Shown: piece after piece, positions 13,101-25,100 of the stretch
Layout of the letters: each line of letters starts with the position of its first letter
Numbering within the stretch: position 1 is the first letter of the stretch
Assembly (NCBI GenBank): GCA_002633005.1
Contig: NMRA01000377.1
Coordinates: 1-64,000 of the forward strand
Direction: 5' to 3'
DNA length: 64,000 nucleotides
From: Phoronis australis
Lineage: Eukaryota; Phoronida; Phoronidae
Position numbers and translations under genes: made by a program
The notes under the pieces: model-generated
The model's input: only the letters and a program-made list of their open reading frames with translations
Told to the model about the DNA's origin: nothing
The model's database searches: none

Positions 13101-16100
13101 AGCTAGAAAAATGTGTTACTGAAAGCCGCCAGCAAAGCACCACTAAAGCGCCAGTAAAAGTGACATTGGATCTATTTTTCTTAAGGCGATTTCGCTACCA
13201 GTAAAAACCGTAGCGTTTTAGCCATGAAGGCCCCTCTATTACTGAAGTCAACTTGGTGGGAAATACTCATGTGCCACGGCATGGTGTGGCTTTGTTATAG
13301 TTTTCTTTGCATGTTTTCAACATTCTTTTGGTAATCTGCTTCTTGTAATGGCATAGTTTGCTGAATCTAAATAGCTAAATGACTGGTGATTACTTCTCCC
13401 TGTCATTTAAATATGTTTTTAACATGAGGAATGCATTTTGTGGTGTCCATAGAGATAAAGAAGTATTTTGTGCCCTTTCACTTGTGTGAGTTAGGACACT
13501 CTTTATTCCTGGTAGACTATGATGTGAAAATTTTCCAATAATCCATACTCGTGAAGCTGTATTCTGAACAAACAAAATGAATTTAGAAAACTCTATCAGA
13601 ACATATTTAGAACTTTCCTAGACTTTACGTTTATTGACATGTCATGTTCATTGAGTTTAGGCTGATGTCGTGTGAAATACAGAAAAACTCATCAAATAGA
13701 TATGCCTGTTCAGTTTCTGCGAATCACACAGAGCCATGTTTGATTCACATTTTTGCCATGCTTGTTCTGGGACCTGATGTTGAGTACAGCATTCGTGATA
13801 TGGATTTTTTAATAGGTGTCAACAGGTAGGTTGTTATTACCAGCTAATCTGATGTCACCTAGAAATGCTGGTGGCTCATAATTGTGCTATAGAATAATTA
13901 ACTGTCCTCACCATTATTTGTGTGGCCTAACAATTGCCAAATCACCAAGTGGGCCCTTCAGTCTGTCTACATTGAGAAGAAGGTCTCCAGGGATTGGTCA
14001 AAAGAAAAGTGTCTTGTCTGGGTTTGGATTGGCTACAATACTGACTTTTGACACATGAATTGTGTTTATCCCCGTGTGTTATACTGTCGTTGTTCCAAGG
14101 TATGTTGGTTCTGACGCTGGTACTCACAAAGTCAATTAAATTTGATTTTTAATTTTTGAAACATGGAAATCCCTGACGTGTCAGCTTCGATATGTTCGGT
14201 TTTACAAGGGACGTTTGGTTTGAAATTTGCTCAACCTTTGCACGTAGTTTGACCACTTAGACGACAGCGCCTGTGAAGTGTAACCAGCTCCCATTTCATG
14301 CATATTATTCAAGGCTGATGGGGATGTCATGTTAAATACCATTTATTTTCAAAATATTTCTCACATTACAATGGCTTGTCCTAACCAAGTGAACTTTCAG
14401 TGACACTTTCATTGAGAATTTTTTGACACTGAGAGCATGCAGCTACAGATAACATCCACTTGACTGTGTTGTCTGCTTGTTCACTACTTCGCTTGTCTTG
14501 TGTCTGTCACTTCTACTTATTGTTAAAAAACTAAATTGTCTGAAGAATTTAGGTTTTTGGATGCCCAGTAACCTTATTACCTTGCCTAGGGTTTTTAAAC
14601 CTTTGGGGAAGGTTAGGAATATTTTTTCAGATTGTTTTTGTGTTTTGTTTTCTTGTATTCCTCCAGCACTTACAATAATTTCTTATAGTCTGTAGCCCAA
14701 TAACTTTATCAAATATTTTCATTTTGGTAAAATACAACCAGTGTCAAGTTTTCCGTTGAGTCTGAAATCTTTCCATCAAGTTAGTAATGCTATGTCATAC
14801 ATAGTTAACACAGCTCGCCAACAAAAAGGTCCCCCAAACTGAGCCCCATCAATGATGGCTTCTGGTGCTTTGTTGTCATTTGGATCAAGGGATATTTCTT
14901 CCCAGTAAATGTTCTCTGCATTGGCTGTTGATTATACAACAAACATTCATGTCTTGCTGTGTGCAAAACTTCTCATTATAATGGCTCAACAACATGCTTG
15001 GTGTTCATTCACAGGCTGGATGTAAAGTTGATCAATTTTTGTGCGCACTTCATGTGAGTGTCGGGTCTTTGTTGTGTCACAGAAACTCCACTGGAGTTCT
15101 TTGTGATTTTGGAGATTTTCCAGCGCCCCATGACTCGAGGAGAATGATGCTTTGCTTTTGTTATACTGCAGAGACATTTGGTGTGATCTTTTAACACATT
15201 TAAAGCAGTGATAAATTGGCATTCTGTCAAAGAAAAAAACTTTTAATTTAGACCACTTACTACCATCATGGACCGCCAAGTCCGTATATTTTCATTGGAC
15301 GAAATCTGTGATATTACGCATAATGTCACTATTCACCAGTGACATTGCATGTTTTACTTATGGCAAGTAGGGCCTACTTTGTCTGCTAATCATGGTCGGC
15401 TGTTGTGTGGTCGGGCAGCATTGGCAAAAGTACTCACAATACTAAGTGTTCTACTATTGGAAGATTTTGAACAGCGTTTCAATGCTAAAAGTATTTTTTT
15501 GTTGTGCTAGACAGTAAAATAGCTGAAAGAATTTCCCATCACAATACACTAACTGGAAGCTGAGTTTGCTGTGTTTAGAGGGTGGCACCTCCTCTAGGAT
15601 ATTTCGCAAGAAAATGTTGAGTTGTGAATCTGTTGTCTATTATCTATGCTGGAATGAAATTGTTCCTTATTCAGTTGAGAAGTGTTTTCTGGGTTAGCAA
15701 TCAAATGAAAGTTCGTTATTCTTCGAGATATTACTCAGAGCATAAAATGACTTGCAGAGCCTCATCTCAAGTACTAACAAAGTAACAACTCTTTCCAAGT
15801 CCAGAAATCGCACCTGTTGTGACTAACGAACAAATTGAGAGCAGGGGCCTCTTCCAAGAAACTGACTTAAGTTTATTTTGACTTAGTCTAAGATTTGTCT
15901 CAACTTGCAAACTTTGAAACTTCCACATCCAGCAAGTTAATCAAAATTAAGACAAAAACTTAAGACCTCTTTCTTGAAACTTAAGTTTAATTTTAATGTT
16001 GACTGAAATTTAAGATTTGTCTGAGCTAAGTCAGTTTTCTTGGAATTGACCCCAGTTTCTGAGAGTAGATCAGTGGTGTTAATGTAACATTTTTTGTTAC

Positions 16101-19100
16101 AGAAGGTGGGCTTATAGGGTGATAGGGTGAATGAGTATAGTTTTGTAGTGGAAACAATATGAGGGTTAAGGGACGAGTTGAATTTGGTTTTCTTGTAAAA
16201 TAGAATATATTTTGTTATTACTTACCACAGTTTTCACACCAACATTCGAAGCTCATGAAAGCAAAACTCCAATTTTGGCAAATATTCATGTCTGAAATTG
16301 ATGAGAGTTGTGTTGTAACAGTTTGTCTTTCAAGATAACATAGCAACTACTCAGGGACTTTTTATCGAAAAGACTATTGGCTCATTTTTTACTTCAGCCA
16401 AACGTTGATTTTTTTTTCTTCTTATGCATTTCTTGGAATACTTTATCTTCTCCCTAGTCAAGCAAATATCAATTTCTAGACTTCAAGTTGTAGACAGATT
16501 TTCTGAATTTCAGCCTTTACCCGTTTCTGTACAGCAAGCTGTTATTTAGGTATCCTCTCACTGATTTTTTGACGAATGTCAAAAGACAAGTCAATAGACT
16601 CCTTGTGAAACAGGTCTCAGAAATCAGATTCTTCAGAGTCCTATGACTCGAAATCTGCATTAGTCACAATACCCCATGCTAAACCCTGTAAGTCATAGAT
16701 GCAGCGGATCTCTGGGCCTTCTAGGCTAATGGCATTAAAAAGTTAAAGGTGTTTTCTTAACACTGGGAAATGCTGCTCAGGTGTAAAGGGCAGGTTTGTT
16801 TTGATTGGAAGCCTATAGAATTTCAGTTGGTTGATTTAACATAATCAAAACATCAACAGTAGTGCAAAGCAGGTTGGTTGAATGGAATCTGAATTCCAGA
16901 GTAGTGATTGAAAGAGTGAATTTGCCTTAAAGATTTTAAGAAATTTACTGTAAAAAATAATCTGAAATACTGAAAAGTTGACCTCTCTTGACAAAGAATT
17001 TCATTGTTGGTATACACACCAGTGTTTTCAACAAACGTTATTACTTTGCACTATTGCACTGCAATGGGTTAACCTGGAGACTCATCTTTGTTGAGGTGAT
17101 AATTTTCGTCAATTGTCTCTAATCTTGCTTTTAGTGTATGAATACAATATTAACGTGATTTTCGTGCGTGACAGCCTCCATGTTTGATCTCATCCTTCTT
17201 GACTCCTTCCACCTTCAATCAGTTTTGCACGAGCTTAATGCATGAACGATTCCTTTACAAGTTTTTTGTGCTGGTCTGTACAAGTTCTGTAATGGGTCTC
17301 TAATGATAGGCTAGACCAGGGAGTATCCATTGAACATTTTGGGCCAGTGCAAATGGGTTCTTCAATGACAATCATCCTCGGTTAGTTTGCCTGAGTAAAC
17401 TGGTAGAATTGTATGTGCCAGCAAGAAAATACTGCACTTTTCACTAGCATAGCTGGAGGGGGGGCACAAGGGACTTCGGACTCCCTCACACCTTATCTAT
17501 GTTCGTAAGTCCAAGTATGAATATTGTCCTCCATCACTCTCTCTTTCTCTTTATTCGACTTACTATAGCTTGAGGCATAGCCTCTTGATTTCATAGTCTC
17601 TGAATAAAAGAAATAATCCTTATAAAAATCTATTATTATCGAAATAGAAAGCAGCCTTCATGACCTGAGGACATGCCATGTATAATGCATTAATTCAGCA
17701 ATGTTCTTTCTTTGAAAAAAGCCATTAGGCTTTGTGCCTCTGTCATTATGCTCCTTTTAGGTTTAATGGCTTATCATTATCCGTTCATTGAACATTTTCC
17801 TGCATAAGTGTATGCCTCTTCCTGGCTTTATTTGCAGGTGTGAGTCCTCGATGAACGCGTCGACTTGAAATCTACCTATGTTTAGCTTTGCTTTGCTCAG
17901 TTTTGTTGCCATAACAATAGCCATAGATATTTTCTCCACACACTGTGATCTAGACCAGGTATTAGTATCCGGGCCTTTCAAAAAAGGTAACTAGCTGTAA
18001 TAAAAAAATATACCGGTAGTCGCATTATTCGAGAATGAGGGATTTATTCTATCAAATTGCAACGCCCTGATTATATAAGGCCAACTGTTGGAGTGAATAA
18101 ACCAATGATCATTTGTGGCTATATCTCAAATAATTGGGTTAAAAAACATTTTTCATATTACAGTAATTCTTCGTTTGTTTACCGCTCAATATTATTTAGT
18201 TCATAATATGGCAGACAAGTGAAATTCTATTTTGTAAAAATTATCAATAAAATGAATAAATTAGTGTGTTGTAAGGTTGGTTTGCAGTGCGCAATCAACA
18301 TTTAGTTTCTAATATTTATATTAAAGTAATCAGCCTTTGAAAAAATAGAAAAATAACGATTTTTGCAATTATTTTTGTGAATAATAAGTTAAGAATTCCT
18401 GTATGGGCCGAAGCTTCACTTCTTTGTGTGGATGACTATCGCTTGAGTTTATGCTAGATCTAAGCTGGTTGTTTTTGGGTCTGATACAATTTTAGTCCTT
18501 TTTATTTATATGTGCTGTTAATGCTTAACTGACTTCATGTCGACATTAATAAATATGTCATGGGTAAGTGAAGTTTCAATCACATTTTTTAAAAATAAAA
18601 TTTGCAATTTTTAGGACTGTATAAAGGGGACAGACAGACTATGATTATTACTGATTTTAGTAGGTTATTCCACCAAAAGACCGAAAATTTGAGATACATA
18701 TCTTTATTCGTTAAGCAACTCTTAATTAACATCACCAGCTTAATGTGTGTAGGTGCATTGCATCTTGCTGTAGAGGTAGGTACGTAAGCCCTCATGTGCT
18801 CTGTATGCACCGGAATGGCAAACCATTCGGTTTTTGAAAATTTGTCACCTAACACCACCAGAAACCCAAAAATGTCGAGGAAGTCCAAACTTTGTTTTCA
18901 CAAAGATCCACGTGCATTATTTTGGTTGGAAGAGTTAATTCCTCTTTTGATCTGCTCTTAAGAAATTTAAACCAGCAATTTTGATCTTATGTCAGGAAAC
19001 AATGCAGTCATTTTTTTGTAAGCAAGTTTTTGAGACACCCTGTATACGGTAGCAGAAGATGAACATCTCAAATACAGTAGTTTTCAAAATAAACTAGACA

Positions 19101-22100
19101 GACTTCACAGAACTATGGCTAACTAATGTATGATTTTCTTGCTGAAATTAGTTTAGTCAAAACTTTGTGGCAATAAAATATCATTTTTGTTGAACTTAAG
19201 TCGTAAGTGCCAATTGTGAATGGACTTGCACAGCTAATTGTCAAGATTTTGACAAAATGTTCAGAGCATTACCTGTAGAGATTTTGTCCAGATTTAGACA
19301 GAATCGAAATGGTTGTTGGTTTGAATGTTGAAACATGAGTTCCAAATTGTCTAGTTTATTTTGAAAGCCACTGAATGTACACTGTGACGGCACCTTAAAA
19401 TTGACCATTTTATGCTAACATAATAAATAAAACATACCAACATCCAATCACCACCATTCAGGTTTTGATGTTTAAAATGTATGAAAGGCTTCAAATAGGG
19501 ATGGGACGACAGGCATTTTTGAGGGAATTTGATTATTTCCTATTCAATTCTTATTTGCCATGTTTTCCTGAAATATAAGTAGTTGAGTTACTAATATTCC
19601 AAGTAATTGAGATGAAATTGGACCTAAGAATTGAATCAAAATGGGCCTTGACGTATAGATATCGAAATCCATCGTTCCTGCATCACAATTCGATTACAAC
19701 CCTTTGCTTGAAGCATCTGCTGGACCCTCTGATGATGTCCTGGATGGGCCTATAGAATACACAACTGGAAACATTCAGCGTACAAGTCATGTTTGTGTCA
19801 TGACTGCACATTCCAAAATGTGTGTGTCTGGTAAATACATATAGTGTGTTGAGTGCCCTAGTAGGTTGGACATGTCAATCTGTGTTTGCTTTGTCACTGG
19901 AACATGTGAATTTCGGTCATGCTTCACTGGCGACACCTGTGAATTTTGAATTTTGAGATTTGTTCTTTAGAAAGGAAGTAAGTGTGATCGGACATGTATG
20001 CAAATATTTAAAAGTCGCAGGGGGAGAGATGTTGTAGATGATGACTGATGGGGCTTTAAAATCATTTCCTGTTTCACAGAATTGTCTTGAAAGGATTTCA
20101 TGCTGTGCTACCCACAGCAGGAATACAACCACCTTACTGTTTGTGTCTTGTATTTCTTCATATATTTAGTACATACCTTATATGGCTGACAAGTGAAATT
20201 CTATTTGTCACATTTTTCCACAAAAAGACAAGGAAAACTTCAGTCTATTACTGTGACATGGTTTGTATTGTGCAGATGTCATAAAATTTTTGGTAGATTT
20301 TCAAGTATTTGTAGCATAAAATAAATATTTAAATATTGAACCGACATATAAATATAGATCACAAAAAGTTTTAAATCTGGTCTGCACGCCACCTGTTGGC
20401 CGCACCACATGGCCTAGTGAACACAAGTCTGAAAAGATTTCTGCACGGTTAGCAGAAGTTCCTGGGTTCGTCTGTCCTGGTTGGAGGCAGAAATCTTTTC
20501 AGATTCATGTTCATTAGGTCTCGTGATGTGGCCAACAGGTGGCGTGCAGACCAGACTTAAAATGTTTGTGGTCTTTTCGAAGTAAAGTGATCAACCTAAA
20601 GAAAATGGAAAAACAACAATTTTGGCAATTGTTTTTGTGTGAAATAAGCGGAGAATTACTGTAGGAGAGTTAAACACTTGAATCTAGTGACGCTTAACAA
20701 TTGTTTTACTGTAGAACTGGGTAGTACATGATTCTTTTATGAATTTCCTAATTGTTCTTAAGCAGGTGGTGTTTAAAGTCACAGTGCGGTTATCTTGATT
20801 ACATTTCAAATACTCTGAAGTCAACAGGTTGTCCTCTTGGTCAACAGGTTTTCACCTTTTATCTTCATTGTTATGTGATAAAAAAGCCACAGTCAATATT
20901 TACAGTGATAGGAGCCATGATGTATCAGCTAAGATCTCAGTGAACATGTTGCTGTTGACATATTTGGTTATCGCTGGTTTAGTCTGTAGCCAAAATACAT
21001 ACATTGTGGCTTGATATTGATTGATGCAGATTTTTATTGATGTGTGAAAATTTCCTAAATTTCTAATTTGTTTCAATGGAAAGTTCTAATCCCTGATATT
21101 AACATCATTTCCAATATTTTCATTTTTTGTTTCTAGTAAATTGTAGGTCATGCAATTGATAATTAATAAGTTTTTCATACTCAAAGGAAATTCTTCTAGA
21201 GTGTGCAATTAAAAATGTGCTTTTAAGTGAAGAAACAAACATGTGTATCTTATGCCATTGTTATTTATTTTCATTTTATCTTGTTTACATGGTAACAATA
21301 GCATGTCCATCAACCAGAGGTAGTGGTATTCATTGTCACTTAAAGATTTTCATGCAGGAGCATGTTGATCTGTTTGTTTTGTATCAAATTTTAATCTCTA
21401 AACTCTAATAAAATGTTGACTTTTGTTGCGCAATCTCTTGTTTACTGGTTACTAACCTTTGTGGTGTACAGTAAAAGTCTTTCAGTTTGGGACACAATAT
21501 GGCGAGTTGGGGAAATTTTATTTTATCGAATTTGTCAAGGAAAATAAATTTTATGAGAAATTTGTAGCGTAGTTTGTATGGCGTAGATATTAATAAACAA
21601 CTTTTGTTGAAATTTTGAGCAACAATGAGGGAAGCCTATGAAAAATAGAAATGGGACAATTTTAGCAATTGTTTTTGTCTCAAATTTAAGATAAGGTAAG
21701 GTATCTTTATTTTAGAACTGTTGTGTTAAAGATAATTTTTGTTTTGACGAGTTTCCTCGTAAAATAATGCTAATTACTGCCATAATTTTCTTCATTACGT
21801 CTATAGTTTGAGTCATTTCAGCTGTCACTAATTAATATGAAGGCTATTTACCACAGTATGTTTATAAAATTGACAATAGAAAAATGGTAATTTTGCTAAA
21901 TGAATAATTCTTTTTGTATGAAATTGACAAAATAATTGAAAATACATTGAGGGTAAGTAGGGGTGGGGGCATGGCATCAAACTGAGAAAGTTGGGATGGG
22001 TTGTTTGTCGAAATAGACTAATTAGTCGCATGGTCAAGCTTGCATGTTGCAAGATATTAGTCAAACACAGCAGAAGACTATGGGTAATTTCCTGCCTGAA

Positions 22101-25100
22101 TTGGGCAGGTATCCCTGAAACTTTGTTCATTACTCGAAAGTTTTGTACATTTCGGGAACTAAAATTCTCACGAGACCGACGTTCCCAGACGCGGGCACTT
22201 TAAAAAAGGAATTGGCGGTGAGGAATAAACGAGAGCAATGGCATGTGACAGTGAAGATTTGCAAAGTTTCGTGGTTGGGTGTTAAGTCGAATATGGACAT
22301 TAACCTCGTGGAGTATGGTAAGCGNGGGGAAGGAGGGATGGGGGCATGGCATCAAACTAAGAAAGTTGGGATGGGTTGTTTTTCGAAATAGACTAATTAG
22401 TCACATGATCAAGCTTGCATGTTGCAAAATATTAGTAAAACACAGCAGAAGACTATGGGTAATTTCCTGCCTGAATTGAGCAGGTATCCCTGAAACTTTG
22501 TTCATTACTCGAAAGTTTTGTACATTTCGGGAACTAAAATTCGCACGAGACCGACGTTCCCAGACGCGGGCACTTTAAAAAAGGAATTGGCGGTGAGGGA
22601 TGAGCGAGAGCAATGGCATGTGACAGTGAAGATTTGCAAAGTTTCGTGGTTGGGTGTTAAGTCGAATATGGACATTAACCTCGTGGAGTATGGTAAGCGC
22701 ATTACTTACTTCAGATACCACAATACAAAGTGTGGGAAAAGTCAAGTGCATTCCAACAAATATCTGGATTGTTATGCATTGAATGTTTTTGTTTACCAAG
22801 GTTAACCATTATCATTGTGTAAAGCTACCAGATTATTTTGATAAAACCAGAGCTCCTTCTCAGCAAAAACAAACAGAAAGAATGGTTTGTTTTTTGACAT
22901 TTGTTTAAAGATGTTTTTTGGTAGTTGATGATGTGTTTTGGGTGTGCCTGAAATCCCTGGATATTAATGACTCTTTTTAAGCGTTTAAGTCTGATTTAAA
23001 TCATAAATTGTAAATTAAAAGTCTGTTGTACAAAATTAGGACCAAGATTTCACATACTTGCAATAGGGTACTAAAAATATGACCAAGAACTGCACATTCT
23101 TGCAAAAGCATACTGAAAATTTATTTTGTATGCCCTGTTCCATCTGATGATGAAAAATCCTATGTGAAATCGGTCTGTTTATTACCATCCAGTTCATTGA
23201 AAAGTCAATGCTACTGTTTCAAAACAACTCTCAAATCTGCTTTGATGGCCATTATGTTTCAGGCACAGATCTGTCATCACTTTTCTCCCATTGGCTTGAC
23301 TCAGTTCTCCTTGTTAAACCAGAAGCAGACAATGTTTCAATGCTCATGTCCCCATGTAATACCATCCCCAGCGCAATACTTTTCTGTCAACAGTCCCAAA
23401 CACTGCCAAACACTGATTACAGTCCGTTTCTTGGGTGGTCAGCAGCTGCAAATGACCTGGTTTTCAGCCAGCTTTGATGTGACCCCATGTTATTTTGTGC
23501 TAATTAGAATGAAATTTAACCAATTAACAACCATTGGTTTAATGTTAATGTCAAACTAGAAAACTTGTCCGCTCACTTTGGAGTTTGGTTGTCAAGATCT
23601 ATTTTTTCTGTATTGTCTGTAAGAACTAAACTGTTTGTCAATTAAAAGACTCTAAATTACGGCAATCATGAAGTGTTGTTGAAATGGTCCAAGTTTGTTT
23701 GGAAAAGCCATTCAACTAGATTGTACCACAAGGCATGTAAATCTTTAACCTCTTGATGGATTTACCAGTTGGTCGTAACTCAACCTTATCTGCTTGTAAG
23801 ACAATTTTCCAACTTGTAACCTGTCCATTTCCACCTTTCAGACGTTTTTGGGTTGATCAATTAATAATTAATGTCATGTATTTCGAGTAAACTTTGTAGA
23901 GTAAGACTGTGTGTCTTCTCTGCTGTATTTTTCTGGGTTAGTGCCCATGTTTGACTTATCGCCACCCCCAAATTTTCCAAAGTTCTCCTTATAAACGTCT
24001 ATGCCCTGCTTGCGATATTCCCTTCAGTGTGATCATGAATGTCTGCCTCGTCAGAATTTGAGCTTTTAAAAAGCATGCAACATGGCAACCCTTAAGTGAT
24101 GGTCAGCAATTTTTGGTGGAGCCTTATCTTATTTGAGCGGGAAAATGTTCATACCCAGTGCCGGTGCATTCTGGGGGAATCTTTTGGATGAGCGGAAGCT
24201 TCTCCCCATAGAATAAGAATTTTTTTGGTCCTAATGTAGGGAACTTTGCGTGATTTATTATTGTTTTTCATAGGAAAGTGGGACGAATATTCGGTCCCAA
24301 AGTTGAGGCATACTCGCTGCTCTTTACTGAAGAGGACATGAAATGGAGATCTTGTGGGCAATGTGTGTCCACCTCATTACGTGCGTAAGGGATGTTTGCA
24401 TTGGGAAATTTTAAAAAGCTTGGTGCACAATCACTCCATTTTAGACCGTGAACCCCTTCATCACATTTTCTTTACATCAGCTGATGTTTTATTTAACTAT
24501 TGTATGAAAAGTCGTTAACCCGATTGACCGTTCGGATACACATACGGGACTCTCACAGACTTCGAATTTTATGTTGTTTTTAAGTACCTATACTCGGGTT
24601 AATGTCCTCCCTCCAGGCGGTAAGTCGGACAAATACGGTGTGCGCTATTCTGTACTAATGTGTAAAGCCGCATCAAATGTATTTGCGAGTTGNATGTAAA
24701 TCTTTAACCTCTTGATGGATTTACCAGTTGGTCGTAACTCAGCCTTATCTGCTTGTAAGACAATTTTCCAACTTGTAACCTGTCCATTTCCACCTTTCAG
24801 ACATTTTTGGGTTGATCAATTAATAATTAATGTCATGTATTTCGAGTAAACTTTGTAGAGTAAGACTGTGTGTCTTCACTGCTGTATTTTTCTGGGTTAG
24901 TGCCCATGTTTGACTTATCGCCACCCCCAAATTTTCCAAAGTTGTCCTTATAAACGTCTATGCCCTGCTTGCGATATTCCCTTCAGTGTGATCATGAATG
25001 TCTGCCTCGTCAGAATTTGAGGTTTTAAAAAGCATGCAACATGGCAACCCTTAAGTGATGGTCAGCAATTTTTGGTGGAGCCTTATCTTATTTGAGCGGG

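Noticed and set aside
23164-23559. Overlapping 131- and 89-codon ORFs on the + strand
   Set aside because: No recognisable domain, no splice context, and two frames open over the same bases, as expected of a stop-poor stretch.
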